From: Cristatella mucedo
Taxonomy: Eukaryota; Bryozoa; Phylactolaemata; Cristatellidae
Length of the DNA stretch: 64,000 nucleotides
Assembly (NCBI GenBank): GCA_009760855.2
Contig: WPIO01000176.1
Coordinates: 251,001-315,000, forward strand
Direction of reading: 5' to 3'
Positions 10,180 to 22,395 of the stretch are shown here, in pieces. The first letter of the stretch is position 1, and each line of letters starts with the position of its first letter. The position numbers and the translations under genes are program-made. The notes below the pieces were generated by a model. It was given only the letters and a program-made list of their open reading frames with translations. It was not told the origin of the DNA and made no database searches.

Positions 10180-13160
10180 AGGCGAAATACATGTGCACGA
10201 ATGAATGCCAAGACTGAAATGGCATGAATGAAATAAATGCACCGAATGAACGCGAAACCAGAACGGAGGTACAAGCACGCTGAACTGCTTTGAGCTGTGC
10301 ACACGAGAGTTTGGCCGGAAGCAGCCGAAAGCCAGCGCGTTTCTCGGAAAGTGAAGTGTTAGATGAAGAGGTGTAGACATCCGGGCTCCAGCAGCGACAT
10401 CGAGGCTCCAGTAGCTTTTCCCCTCCTGCGGTTTTCCCCAGTTTTTTTGCAGATGAATGGAACGCATCTGCCTGGTGTCTTCGGAGATGAGCCGGCGAGG
10501 CCGAAGGACGCAGAAAGGGAGCTTCTTAGCGGCCATCGTCCCAAGGTTCTCGCCGGTGGCGATCAGCTAGGCCGGCCACCGACTAGCGAGTAGTTACCTC
10601 TCGACGCCAAGGTCGTGCTCAGACGCGCCTGTATTTTTCCTAATCGCTATTAGCTTCCGTCCCGGCAGCGTCCGTCTCGATGTCCGACTCTGCACGAATG
10701 AAACGAGCATACTGGAGTGCACCATCATAGCATCGCTATGACGGCGGCGGCAGCCCGCGTGCGGCCGCCGCGGTTCGAGCCGGCTACACGCCGCCCGGCG
10801 CCGCCTGCACCCGGCGATAACATGATTTCGGACCCCTGCGAATTCAAAAAAGCCACGCGGACCAATCGGCTGTTAACGTTAGACAGTTCGTTTAGGGAAC
10901 TCAAAGCTTGAGCAGTACTCGCTGCCAAGTCGGAGCACACGCCACGGCAGTCGCTCCAAAAGTGTACATCTCGTGCAGACGGGAAAAAATGAGAGCCACC
11001 AGAGGGCTGATATAAGTCTACTTGTGGATGATGCGGTAGCAAAGGGCGACTGAAAATGTGCAGCAAGGTCACGATCTGCACATTAATTTTACAAGATTAT
11101 TGGAGCACATTCAAAGGTAGGGAATCTGCGGAGCCAACGAGTCAGTCTTCTGAAGTGTCGAAAAAACAGGGCGAAACACTCGGGAAGTGTCGGAGCCAGG
11201 ATTTTCCTCTATGTGGGGAGGTGGCCAAGATCTACAATTAATGAAAATTCTAGCGAACAACTATAGTATCGATTCGACAAGAACTCGGTGGTTACTCGTC
11301 GCGTGGAATTGAGACACACAATTTCGTCGTTGGTTACGGTCGGAAGGCGTAGGAATAGGTGGCGGCCCAGGTCACTACCCCAATACAGGGGGGGGGGGGC
11401 AATGCCCCCCCCCCGTTCTTTCTCTGGCTCCGCTACTGCGTCAAAGGTTGTGGTAGAAGTTAGCTTAAGCTTAGAGAGGATCTGGAAAACCGGAGCAGGT
11501 GCAGGATGCGATTGCAGCGTAGAGTCACGCTGTTGCGAAGGCATACCCGTGTACGTATAATTTCACTTAGCTGCACCGGATAGTAGACGCTGAATAGTAA
11601 TGATAGTTGCAAAACTAATAATTGATTCGAAGGCATTTCACTCTTGGCATTGCCCAACTTTCTAGGCACCTCGTATAGACTCAAAAGCAAGCGTGCGAGC
11701 TGATTAGCGGTGCATCCGGAAGGAGCAAATACCGCGAGAAGCGAGTGAGTTTTTAGCTTAACTTCGCCAGTCACGTGAGATTGGGTGGCGTCGAGATTGC
11801 ACTCGGTAGAGTTCAATGCTTTAGGTGTATTGACAGTGAAGACGTGGTTTTCAAATAAATTTGATGTTATTACGAGGCTCAGCAAGGTTACTAGAAACCG
11901 CGAAGCCGGTATTAGTAGAATGGGACAGAATAGGATTACCATTATTATCTATTATTCCTATAGGATAGGATAGGATAGCAAATTAGGTTAGAAAGCTCGA
12001 GGTGCACATTCTTCGGACGAGTTCGAAGAAAGGACAGTTTTTAATTTTGAAAACGCTTATAATCGCTAGGGCTAGGCTCCTAATTCGGCTGATACAGCAT
12101 TCACACGTTTCAATATTCACGAAATTCACGACCAATGAGGCCCCGTGGCTGTGCACCGCTGAACGAAGCAGGACTTTGAATGAAAAGCAGCCATCTTTGA
12201 GAAGAAAATTGGGCATGAATGACAGTTCAAAACGGCGAGCAAACTTTGCCGAAGAACTTTGCCGACAAGCGCTACGCTGGCTGCGGATCAAGCCAACGCA
12301 GCCATCTTTCTTTGGGGCCGGGTCGAAGAATGTCGTGCGTCGATTCTCTAGCACTTGCATCGCCATCAAGGGAAAGTGAAGGCTGTGTGAAGTTACTAGA
12401 TCTACCATAGAAGTCGATTTGATCTTCGCTCTCAAGGAGTAGAATAGCAAGGTCAGCCAGAGCGGCATACGAGGCTCCGAGGGCAAGGTCGAGTAAGCAG
12501 CATCGTCGAACGCGGTACGCACAACATGGTTAGCACGCCCCGGCGCTAAGATACCTTCTGAGAAGATAGCTGGCTTTTCATTATAGCTGCAAAATCTTAG
12601 CGACCACCGAGCGTCGTGTCCTACAAAGAGTGTCCACGGTAAAACGAGCCGAAAGTCGGCCGTTGTCTGCCCCACATCGAGAAAGACTGTTTCTGCAGCA
12701 CAGTCAAAGCTGCGAAAACGTCGACCGTCCATAAGCCTTTTCTGCAGTTTGAACTTCAGTGCATTGATCAAGGCATAGCGTTGGCATCCAGCTCTGCATG
12801 CCACGAGACAATGCTGTCAAGGCATCTGCGGGAAACCATGGCGGACGTTGCCTCCAACATGGCTGGCTGGTGAGCATAGAGAGCTACTCATTTGACGACC
12901 GAATCGAGCTGCTACGATGAAATGGCTCACTGCTTACCATCCTGTTGGCTTCGCACTGCATGCTACTTACGACCACATTTGAAGACAAATGACAGCACTA
13001 TCAAAAGCACAACTGATTCGACGATTACATCTATAAATCGTCAAAAGGCTACGCCGGGTCTTGTGTCGGAATACCTGCTGAAAAGTTGTGGCAGTCAGTT
13101 TATTCGCACACCGGGCTGTAATGAGCTTATATAATGTCTAACTCCGCCTAGAGTAAGACA
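10180..13160. other. Unassigned region with long but unsupported ORFs
   Basis: No recognisable gene or element. It contains a G12/C10 palindrome (11388-11414), a short GATAG repeat near 11960, and a 273-codon minus-strand frame at 11983-12804 with a 160-codon one at 11460-11942. Neither shows a recognisable motif or splice support, and the opposite strand is also open over part of the first. I treat them as chance or relic frames. Confidence 0.4.
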
Positions 13161-13164
13161 ATGA

Positions 13165-13305
13165 TGCACTGTAGTTACAATAATAATAAACCGTTTCTTT
13201 AGCAACATAAGAAACTAAACCTCTTTCTGGGCACTTACAATTTGCAGGAATAAACCAGGTTAATCGGTTGGGGATAACATGCTCAATTTCAGTACTCATT
13301 CGAGA
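13165..13305 (-). mobile_element. LINE-A tail, degraded
   Basis: ATT repeat, AAACCTCTTTCTGGGCACTT and TTTGCAGGAATAAACC blocks, with GATAACATGCTCAA of the 3' UTR. Confidence 0.55.
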
Positions 13306-14021
13306 TTGAAAATTTAAGCAGACAGAGAAAATACCACGAGAAAAAACATTTTTAGTAGCTTTCATTGAATACCAGCAAGTCGGAGGATGTCGTCAAGTCA
13401 AAATATGTATTTATTACGGGCCGCCGCTGATCTTTATTGGTGGATCTAAATCCACTCTCACAGTTTTGTTAACAGTAGTAAACAAACTGCGTAGCAACCT
13501 AATAGAACTAAACCTGTTTCAATGTAATTTAAATTTAAAAAGTAAGAAAATCATGATGAGCCAACAGCAGCCCGACTAGCATTCTGTAAGCAATCCAATA
13601 TGATGGCTTCCACTTCTCTGATTATATAGGTGGTCTTTTAAATTGAAACCGAGTTTCCGATGTCGAAGGCAAACATCTAGGCCACAACCACTCATCAAAC
13701 GTGCCATTAGCTGTAAAGTTTTTTGTTTGCAGCATTTTCTCTCGGCACAGCATATATGAGTAACATCCTCTCAGGGCTGCTGCATCTGGAGACCATGGAC
13801 TAACAATCAATCGTCATTGGCACCGGGACGGGCACCTCGGAAAGACTTATTTAAGCACAATTCCAGCCTCCCTCTCAAATTTTTTTCGCATCTCTGCTGC
13901 TTAATATGTTAAAGGTGGCTCTTGGTTTTTACTTTAACGTTCCGAACCCATGGCTCAATGCATGATGCAATGCAATGCATCAATGACGCTCTCCATATTT
14001 CGCCAGGAACAAGGTCAAGGT

Positions 14022-14029
<8 letters not shown>

Positions 14030-14102
<73 letters not shown>
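14030..14102. repeat. (GA)n microsatellite
   Basis: About 72 bp uninterrupted GA immediately before LINE linker sequence. Confidence 0.95.
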
Positions 14103-14105
<3 letters not shown>

Positions 14106-14155
14106 GTGTCAAAAAAATTAAGCAAGGCCCGGCTCCCAATTATAGAGAAACAGTC

Positions 14156-15700
14156 AAATCACACACAGCAGCTAAAAATGTTAAAGTTCACCATTGAACA
14201 CCTGCTTAACGGGCCACAAGCAGGCAGACTGCCCAGCGATCGCAATGGCGGCTTGGCAGAGCATGTCTCCAAATTTTTCGTAGGTAAGACAGAACGGATT
14301 AGGGATCCGATCCCCTCACTGCCTCCCCCGGGCCGGTGCAACCGGCGACACGATCGCTCCAGCTTTCTTCTCTCTCCTCCTACATAACTTTCTATGTCTA
14401 TATTGATGCCAAGGTCAAGTTTGTCTCACCGGCTAAGGAAAAAATCACCAGTTCATTTGATCTTGTCCAAACGTTTCCATTTATGAGCGGCACAGATCTG
14501 CTGCTGCCCGTCGCCACAACGAGTGCTGTATTATATTTTATATTTAAATACGTCCCCGGTTACAGATGAAGTCTCTTCGGCTACTACTATGCAATCAGTC
14601 AGGCAACTCATTAATTGCCGACCCTCGATCGTACGGGCTGAGGTCACTTTCGTCACGTCTTCCTTCAGCCGTTCTTATCCAAAACACTTGAAATAACCAT
14701 GGCCCAGCAGAAAAACGAGTCCCTTCATAAGATCTTACTATTAAGTAGCACGAAGTAATTTGAGCTAGCCACCATTTCATTGAGACCACTCGGCTGCGGC
14801 TTTATTGTGACCTTTTGAACTATACCGGTCAGGGTTCATGGCCTCTCTGCTAGCCATCCTTGATCTCTCGGCTGCAGTTGACCACCAGATCTTTCTTTAG
14901 GACCACTCGACACGCCTAGATATTGTGCGCACAGTGCTTAGCTGGGTTAGATCCTACATTGGTGACGATTTCCGTGTGCAGATGTAATCGACTGTCAGTC
15001 AACCGCTCGTCCTTAAAGTACGTGGCATCTCAGGGTTCGGTCTTAGGCCGCTTCCTTTTCACAATCCATGCTCTCCACTGACCGATGTCATCACGAAACG
15101 CAATCGCAGGCCTTCATTAGTAGGCAGACGACTCCCGGCTCTACTCTTGGCTCCGAACCCTTCCCAGCCATGCTCTGCAACGGGCTCACTTACCTCCCTT
15201 TCGGCGTGCTACGCCAACGTTGTCACCTGGATGGCCACTAACTTCCTAGAGCTACAAGGTCAATACCTGAGTATTACCTGTGAGAAGGCCGAGTGTTATC
15301 TTCAAGTTAGAGATTCCCACCCTCAAGGTTGGCTCGTCAAACATTATTCCCGTAAAGACCGTCCGCGCTCTGGGCGTGCTGTTCTAAAACCGACCTGTCA
15401 TTGGATGAGCAATGTGCCGTGGCTGTCAAGACGGGGCCTACTTTCAGCTGAGAAACATTGCCAAAAGCAGGATCTACAGTAGTACAGGAGTACAAAAGCC
15501 AAACTAGTTCAAGTTTTTTTGATATACCATCTAGATTACAGAAATTCCTAGTAATACTGGCACGGCTTTCGATACTAATCGTCTGCAACCAGTGCAAAAC
15601 TTAGCAGCTCGTCTGGTCTGTCGTCAATATGGTCTGGGTCAGTATGCAGAGATGTGGCTATATTAATGAGGTCTAGCAAACAGAGCTCGTCTTCTGAAGA
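14156..15700 (+). mobile_element. L2/CR1-like LINE copy 1, degraded
   Basis: In order: linker (KFTIEHLLNGPQ, LAEHVSKFFVGKTERIRD), RT entry (FLQPFLSKTLEITMAQQ), motif A region (LLAILDLSAAVDHQIFL), motif C ADDSRLYS at ~15123-15146, thumb remnants, and the C-terminal LQPVQNLAARLVCRQYGLG near 15580-15640. Many frameshifts and stops; not active. It is followed directly by copy 2. Confidence 0.75.
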
Positions 15701-17405
15701 CACTATACCATCATCTCTGTGGCCTTCACTGGCAGACCAACTTACCCCTGCCATAACCGAGATTTGTAATGCTTCTTTGGGAAAATGAGTCGTCCCCAAG
15801 TCCTTCAAATCGGCAATCGTTAGACCCATACTTAAAAAGCCTGGATTCGATACAGAGGTCCTTGCGAATTATAGCTCAGTTTTATTTCTTCGTTTCTTGT
15901 CAAGATTCTTGAAAAAAATGGTTTCTAAGCAGCTGGTTGAACATATTTAAAAGAATAAAATGTCAGAAACATTGCAATCAGGGTTCAAGAGGCAGCACTC
16001 CACTAAAACTGCGCTCCTCCGTGTTAACAGTGACATTCTACGTGGCAACGATGGCTGGAATGTCACTGCCCTAGCTCTGCTAGATCCATCAGCTGCCTTC
16101 GACACCATTGATCACGATGTCCTACTTGAACGATTGAGAACAACGATCGGTCTGGCAGACGAAGCACTGGCGTGGTTTAAATCATACTTGTCTGATTGTG
16201 TTCAATCCGTGTCGTGTGGGGGTCAGGTCTCACACTCGAGACGGGTCACCTGTGAAGTCCCTCAAGGGTCTGCACTCGGTCCCTTGCTGTTCTCCATTTA
16301 TACTCAACCTCTGGGAAAAGTGACTAAGGCCCATGTAATAGGATATCACTTTCATGCTGACGATACTCAGCTGTATTAGTCATTCAAACCATCGGAATCT
16401 GCTGCAGCAACTAATAAACTGAATGCTTGCCTTGGCGGCATTCGATCCTGGATGTCGGAAAACTTCTTGAAAGTAAATGACGATAAAACCGAACTGCTGC
16501 TCATAGGACATCCTAAGCGTGGGGCTGGATTGAAAGGTTTTGCTCTTCTAATAGGTGATGCTGTTGTGCGACCATCAACACGTGCTCGAAATTTAGGTGT
16601 CGTTTTCGACAGCTGCCAAAATTTTAAAAGCTTTATTCAGAAGACTGCTTCTACAGATATCCAGCACGTCTGATCTCTATGCAAGATTAGGAGCTGTCTT
16701 CCACAGTGGCTTTCAAAAATTTAACTAGCTCCTTAGTTCTGTCTCGGCTTGATTATTGTAATTCCCTTTTGGCTGGGCTACCAAAGAAAGGAACTAGGCC
16801 ACTAATGCAGAATATGAATATGGCTGCAAGGCTGGTCTTCAAGTCACAGAGGTTTGAGCACGTGTCTCCTTTGATAAAAGAGCTAGGCTGGATGCCGGTT
16901 GAGCTACGGATACAGAGCAAAGTTCTTACGCTGACCCACAAAGCCCGCCACGGCTGGGCTCCTCCATACCTAGCTGAACTGACTGAAAAGACTGCTGCAC
17001 CAGTTTCAGACTCCTCGTGCCGTCAGGTCCTGTGTGGACAATAAATTAGCTGTTCCATTCCTCCGCTTAAAGTCCGTTGGCGACAGAAGCTTTAGCTCTG
17101 CAGGTCCTAGACTGTGGAATTCGCTTCCACAATTCTTACGCAACGACAACTACTCTCCTGCTGCCGACTGTGGCTCATCCCTTTCAGCCGTCGTGAGCTG
17201 CTACTTCCATGCTACTCACCACCTCAACTGCTCTCCTGACTCTGCTATGCTTCCAACTTTCTATTTGTTGCGTGAGACGAAGTCTGTTGGCTACCGAATG
17301 CGTACCGAAAGCCGCGTAGGCTGTGAGTGCGCTATACAAAACTCTTCCGCACACCCACATAGTCTTTATGACTTTGTGGAGTTACAGACGGGGATACAAC
17401 AATAG
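15700..17405 (+). mobile_element. L2/CR1-like LINE copy 2 (LINE-B), RT to 3' end
   Basis: Best RT in the window. Entry [19 protein letters not shown] and [18 protein letters not shown], then LQSGFKRQHSTKTALLRV, motif A SAAFDTIDHDVLLERL, motif [20 protein letters not shown], motif C FHADDTQLY (16345-16376), then MSENFLKVNDDKTELLLIG, the DYCNSLLAGLP, THKARHGWAPPYLAEL and DNKLAVPFLRLKSVGDRSF blocks. Stops at 16377 (TAG) and 16671, and a frame change near 17040, make it non-functional. The 3' UTR ends in GGAGTTACAGACGGGGATAC. Confidence 0.85.
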
Positions 17406-17429
17406 GGTACTTCCGCATCACGCCCTTCT

Positions 17430-17950
17430 TTCTGAGGTTCACATGCTCCCTACCAAGCATCGAATCGCTTTTTAAGACCCCTCTCTGACCTACAGGTCGC
17501 TGCGCTCTCTTGCACTCCGGCCTTGACCTAGCCGAACTCTACGCTCCTCGGCTTTCAGCGGCCTTCGAACTAAACTGAGATCATTTGGGATCGGGCCTTC
17601 ATTGTGTATGCCCCGAAAGTCTCGAAATGGCTTCTGTCACCACCTGCACTGACTCAGGGTCACTTCAGATTCGGCAAAGATACCAAATTTCCTCTCAGTT
17701 TCCTCTGCACATCAGTCAAATTGTCCTTTGCTTCGTGTGCTTAAATTCGCATTAAATAATGCTTCTAGCCAGGGGTACCACAAACCAGCGGCACTGAGGA
17801 TCTCCTAGTGTGCTTTTGCATGCTTGACTAAGCATGATACCTTTCTTGTCGTTAAATCTCGGTTTCTGCTGCTCTAGCAGCGAGCTGTAAAGCGTCCGGA
17901 TAGAGATTTGGTCCTCGTAGGCTGCTATGCACAAGACGCATTATATTAAG
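17430..17950 (+). mobile_element. LINE-A 3' end, degraded
   Basis: Remnants of the HWLP..KHRIAF...YRSLRSL region, then the tail GTAAAGCGTCCGGATAGAGA near 17887. Third LINE piece in the same orientation. Confidence 0.55.
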
Positions 17951-18154
17951 ATCAGTTCGCAAGTCATCGGACGCAACCACGTCGCAGCGAGCAATGTTTC
18001 AGTGGCATGTATAGCCAGAGCTAAATCGCAGTTCGCGGAGCAATTTTCCTCCGGGCTTTGTGACTATCACACCACTGCTATGCCACCTAGCAAGGCTGGG
18101 GACACGTGACCTTTGTAGCCCGTCCTCGAGATCCCCAACGCGAGGAGCTGGAGC

Positions 18155-18460
18155 AGAGACGAGACACAGACAGACAGACAGACAGACAGACCAGACAGAC
18201 CAGGCAGACCAGGCAGACCAGGCAGACCAGGCAGACCAGGCAGACCAGGCAGACCAGGCAGACCAGGCAGACCAGGCAGACCAGGCAGACCAGGCAGACC
18301 AGGCAGACCAGGCAGACCAGGCAGACCAGGCAGACCAGGCAGACCAGGCAGACCAGGCAGACCAGGCAGACCAGGCAGACCAGGCAGACCAGGCAGACCA
18401 GGCAGACCAGGCAGACCAGGCAGACCAGGCAGACCAGGCAGACAGACAGACAGACCAGGC
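18155..18460. repeat. Compound minisatellite: (CAGA)n / 9-bp CAGGCAGAC x ~27 / (CAGA)n
   Basis: A 9-bp unit repeated about 27 times without visible error, flanked on both sides by CAGA repeats. Because 9 is a multiple of 3, all six frames stay open, giving spurious Ala-Asp-Gln, Gly-Leu-Pro and similar polypeptides. Confidence 0.95.
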
Positions 18461-18559
18461 AGAAGCACACGAGCTATTCTCCATCGGCGTCCACAGGCCG
18501 GAGCGCTTGCATGTGATTACTATCCGCACCCAAGAGTGCGAGCAAAGGCAACTTATGGT

Positions 18560-19640
18560 GTGTTGGGGGGGGGGGTTGCTGACTCGCTGGCGCTGCTCAT
18601 CGACCTACGCAGCGTCAAACTGCGTATGCCAACAGCTGGGGTCGATTGCCTCAGCCGGAGCGGCTGCTCGGTGCGGATCGACCGGCTACGACGCGGGTCA
18701 TGTGACCCTCGGCATCGCGCGCCGCTGCGCTTTCTGCCCATTCATCCGTCTGCGCGGCGGCGGCGGAACCTCGCAATCCTCGCTTCCCTCCTCCCCGCCT
18801 GGGAGCAGTGTACGCGCGAGTACTGGCGAGCGAGGGTCGCCGCCATACACCGCGCTTCGGTATCGGCTCCCGCTCGTGACGATAAAACAAAATAAAAGCA
18901 GCGCGTGAAGAGCAGACATGCAGCGCTCCGACTTACGAGTCGTCCAGAAATAGGGTTCAAAGCGGACTTTCCTCGTAACGGAACTCGGCCCGTGGCCGCG
19001 GAAGGTCGGAGGCACGTCTGAGCGGCCGCGAAGTAGCCGCCAGGAAGGCGCAGCCGTTACCATGGGCGGCCAATGCGTGTGACGTCACGCGCTCGATTGG
19101 GACCGGGAGGCATTGAATTGAACGTCTTTCCTCAATGGGCCGCGTGCCGGTGAGAAGCGGGTTGCTGCCCTCGCATTAGGAGGAAGGTAACACACTTCAT
19201 CGGGAACAATGGTCCTTGCGGCGTGAGACGAGAGAGGTGACTTGCGATAGCAAACGCAGGCGCGCGCCTGCGACTAGGATCGGCGCTAGACGACTGCATC
19301 CGCCCCGCGCCGCTGTCGTGGCCCAGCTCAGCGCAGCCCACAATCTGGCTCGGTCGCTGCGAGGCTGCCCGTCGGAGCGGCATCGCAGCGAGCGAGAGCG
19401 GAGCGAAATGAGCCCGGTGCGAAGTGATGGAACCGAACAGCGCCGAGGGCGTGTCCGCGGCGCATTTAAGCGACGACGGCGCGGCGACGCTCCTAGCTGG
19501 GGGGGGGGCGGCGGAGGGGATGTGCTGAGTTCGCCATTCTGACTGCTTTAACCGGAATGACGGACCGACACATTGGCTGAGACTGCAGAAAAGAGTCGAA
19601 TATCGAGCACTGCTCACAGCGAAAGACGTCTGCTTCGGCC
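18560..19640. other. GC-rich, CpG-rich region
   Basis: CpG-dense kilobase with no convincing exon. It contains G-runs (18564-18575, 19500-19509) and the CCAAT/CRE cluster listed separately. A donor-like CCG|GTGAGAAG lies at about 19149 on the plus strand. Confidence 0.5.
19068..19100. promoter_or_regulatory. CCAAT - CRE - inverted CCAAT cluster
   Basis: GGCCAAT at 19068-19074, a perfect palindromic CRE (TGACGTCA) at 19080-19087 and ATTGG at 19096-19100, inside a CpG-rich region without a TATA box. The symmetric layout fits a TATA-less, possibly bidirectional promoter (NF-Y and CREB/ATF family sites). The gene served is unknown. Confidence 0.5.
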
Positions 19641-19687
19641 AAGGTCAGACGTAGCCGGCACGCTTGCAATGCTGGCACCTAGCTGTG

Positions 19688-19905
19688 CAGATAATAATAA
19701 TAACGATTATAAGTAGTTTGCGTAACGCCCGAAGCTAATATGACCTAATCTCTATCCAGGCCCATTACAACTCGCTGCAAGCGCGAGTCAGCACCTAAGG
19801 GTTAGTGAAATGCACGCTATCAAGCAAGCCAAAGCAGCATATAAGTTCGGAGAAAGAGATTGAGCTCTCGTAGGGTCCTGTGCAGACAAACTTTTATTAT
19901 TATGA
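19688..19905. mobile_element. Two LINE-A tail fragments, opposed
   Basis: A minus-strand tail (ATT repeat, CTAATCTCTATCCAGGCCC) at 19688-19800 and a plus-strand tail (GAGAAAGAGATTGAGCTCTC, TTATTATTATG) at 19848-19905. Confidence 0.55.
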
Positions 19906-20430
19906 ATGCAATTACTATTAGCTATCGGCAGTTCAGGTGTGTAGGCCTTGGCGGAAACAGCTGTCTTATCATTATAATTTTCAAAGAATTCTCATGCTCA
20001 CGCCAGCATTCTACAGCATACATGAAGGCGCTCATGGCCACTGGTTAGAAAGACCCCTAAGCCAGCAGAATGCTGAATCCTAAACAGGTAAGCGAGAAGA
20101 GCACGCAGAGAAAAAGCCACTGTCACTGGGGCCAATGGAAAGCTGAATGGAACAGTTGCGTCTTTAGCTGAGACCCTACCGTGACTGATGAGGCTTTCCA
20201 TTAAATAGGAAGACAAATTTACTAGCTGCTTGAAGTCACGGCGCGCCTGCATCCGCGAAGCAGCATCCTTCAAGCCATGCGGAAGGGGAGAGTTGCCCTC
20301 TACGATAGGCTGGTTCGGCTACTGGTAAGGTACCATACTCAAACAAAAGATTCAGACCACTCGACAAATTCCCGGCTGCGCCCATGGTTGACGTGTCAGT
20401 TAACGGGCGCTATACAAATATAGTATTGCC

Positions 20431-20549
20431 GAGCTGGTTTGGTCTAGCAGTTGAGGTGCTCGCTCCGACCGAGGTCGTGGGCTCAAGCCCTGAGGCATAT
20501 GTGAAGCGCCTGAATAGAGATTAAGTTCTCTTGGGGCGCTATATAAATG

Positions 20550-20554
<5 letters not shown>
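20431..20554 (+). mobile_element. SINE-1
   Basis: GCTGGTTTGGTCTAGCAG A-box region, GGGCTCAAGCCCTG B-box region, GTGAAGCGCCTGAATAGAGA tail with the GGGCGCTATATAAATGAATT end. An earlier GGGCGCTATACAAAT at 20406 is a remnant of another copy. Confidence 0.8.
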
Positions 20555-20587
<33 letters not shown>

Positions 20588-20648
20588 GAATTATATATAT
20601 ATAAATGAATTATATATATATATAAATGAATTATATATATATATATTA
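20552..20648. repeat. (TA)n with ATGAATTA units
   Basis: TA repeat directly following the SINE-1 end and including three partial duplications of the SINE end (TATAAATGAATTA), so it probably grew by slippage from the SINE tail. Confidence 0.85.
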
Positions 20649-20649
20649 T

Positions 20650-22285
20650 TATGATTATGCACGAGTTAGAACGATGGACAAGACTAGATGCTGTCAAGCT
20701 AATATTTTATGACCATGCTATGCCATAGTAAGGTAGAAGTGCGAACAAAGGCTGGTATTAACAAGACAGCTTTCAACGTTCTTCTCGGCGTGCATCTTTG
20801 CGTGAATGATTGAGTACCGCGTTTGGCTATTATCCAATCGCTAAGCTGCTTTGAGCTTTGCAGAGCCTTTTGTTGCAGGTCTTGCCAGTGCGTTAAAGGA
20901 CAAGGTCACTGCAGCAACGTAAACTTGGCCCGGTCTATCGCCTCACTGGCTCTACATTCAGAGCCAGCATTCGGCACTGGTGCGTGCTTAGTATGAACAC
21001 GATGGAGGCAGCCAATCGGGGGAAGGTAAGGATGAGGTGGATCTGCAAGCCCACCAGCAGGCTCTCTCGGGTCGGTCCAAGCCCTAGGTGGCCACCCGGC
21101 AGTCCTCTCAGTATCGCGGAGGTTCGCCAGGCCCCAGCTGCCCCCTCTCGCTAGCGCAGGTCCGCGGGGCCACGTCCGGCTCAAATTGCTTGCCCTAAAC
21201 CAGTTTAGTTGGCAACGAAAGAAACCGGTCTGACAGCAACTCTCGCAGCCGCGGTCGCAGAAAGTAAAAAAGCCACTCGCCTAATCCCGGGCCCGCATAC
21301 TTACAAGGCAGTGGCTCCCGTAGGTCCCGATGAACAGCCTACTCACAAGCTGGCGGGAAAGGACCCGGTGGATTTTATATTCATGCAGTCAGACACACCA
21401 CCCTTGCCTGGCACGGTTACTTAGGACGACCGCCACCTCTGTCAACTCTGCAAGAAAAGCAGCGGGCTAACCGTACTTTGCTGCGCACCCCTTTCCTCAT
21501 AAAGAAGCTCGGGTTAATAAAGTGCACAGTCAGCCAACCTGCCAGTCGGCGATCGGGTTCCGTCCCGAGAGACAGTCGCCTGAGGGCCGATCCACGTAGG
21601 GGCATGGGAAGTTGCATGGCCTTGGAGAGAGGCTCGCCAGGCGAACTGTCAACTTAAAGATGGGTTCAGCGGTCTCAGGCTCGAAGGTGTGCGTTGTGAT
21701 AAAGTGTAGCCAGGCTAAGTTTGGGTGGCTGGGACAGCTGCTATGTGCTAAGGGTCACCGGCTGGGCCGGGGCCTGACCTGTATGCGTGCGCGGATATGC
21801 TGCGACGCCACGTACACTTGGCTTTTGGAGGCCTGATGCTGGCCGGATAAGTCGTTGCGTTGGACGCTCTCGTTTTCGCCTAGTTATATATCTGGACGGG
21901 CGTCGGGCGTTCGACGGCGATGCGGCCACGCACGCAAGGCAACGAGGACCCCAGTTCCGAACGCGGTTGGAGATAAGAGGGCTCATGTTATAACATGTAT
22001 ATTCCGTATTCCTCCTGTAGCGTGCTGTTCGCAGCCCCTTCGTGAGCTGGCGCCGTCGGCAAGCTGAGATGTACCGCGCTAGGAATTTTCCATTACGCAA
22101 ACACTACCTGACCGATGCCATCGTGATTTGGTACTGGTGAGATCGCTGCCCCATCTCTCCCGATTGCTCCGGTTCGAGAATGTCCTCTCACGTCGGGAAG
22201 GCTGGCCTCGTTTTACCTTCGTCCCCCTGTAGCCTAATGTACATAGAGCCCCTAGTAGTTATGTTAACTTTTCCTGTTGTTTTTA
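20650..22285. other. Unassigned, partly GC-rich region
   Basis: No gene or known element recognised. Frames of 60-119 codons exist on both strands without motifs or splice support. Confidence 0.4.
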
Positions 22286-22290
22286 ACGCA

Positions 22291-22395
22291 TGCGATATTG
22301 ATATAAAGAGGTTTAATCAACCTGCCGCTCGTCTTGCCCTAGGCGATTGACATGGCGAGCCGATGGTTTGATTAAACCTCTTTATCAATATCGCA
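22291..22395. repeat. Long inverted repeat (hairpin)
   Basis: Arms of about 31 bp, TGCGATATTGATATAAAGAG...TTTAATCAACC at 22291-22322 and its complement at 22365-22395, with two small differences and a 42-bp spacer. Weaker pairing (CTGTTGTT / AACAACAAG) extends outwards. Confidence 0.85.

Noticed and set aside
9889-10536. 215-codon Cys-Val frame
   Set aside because: CA-repeat artefact; flanking parts lack motifs.
11983-12804. 273-codon minus-strand ORF
   Set aside because: Longest non-repeat frame, but no motif, no conserved pattern, and the opposite strand is also open for 125 codons.
17999-18908. Ala-Asp-Gln, Gly-Leu-Pro and Trp-Ser-Ala repeat proteins
   Set aside because: A 9-bp repeat keeps all frames open; no start or splice context supports translation.
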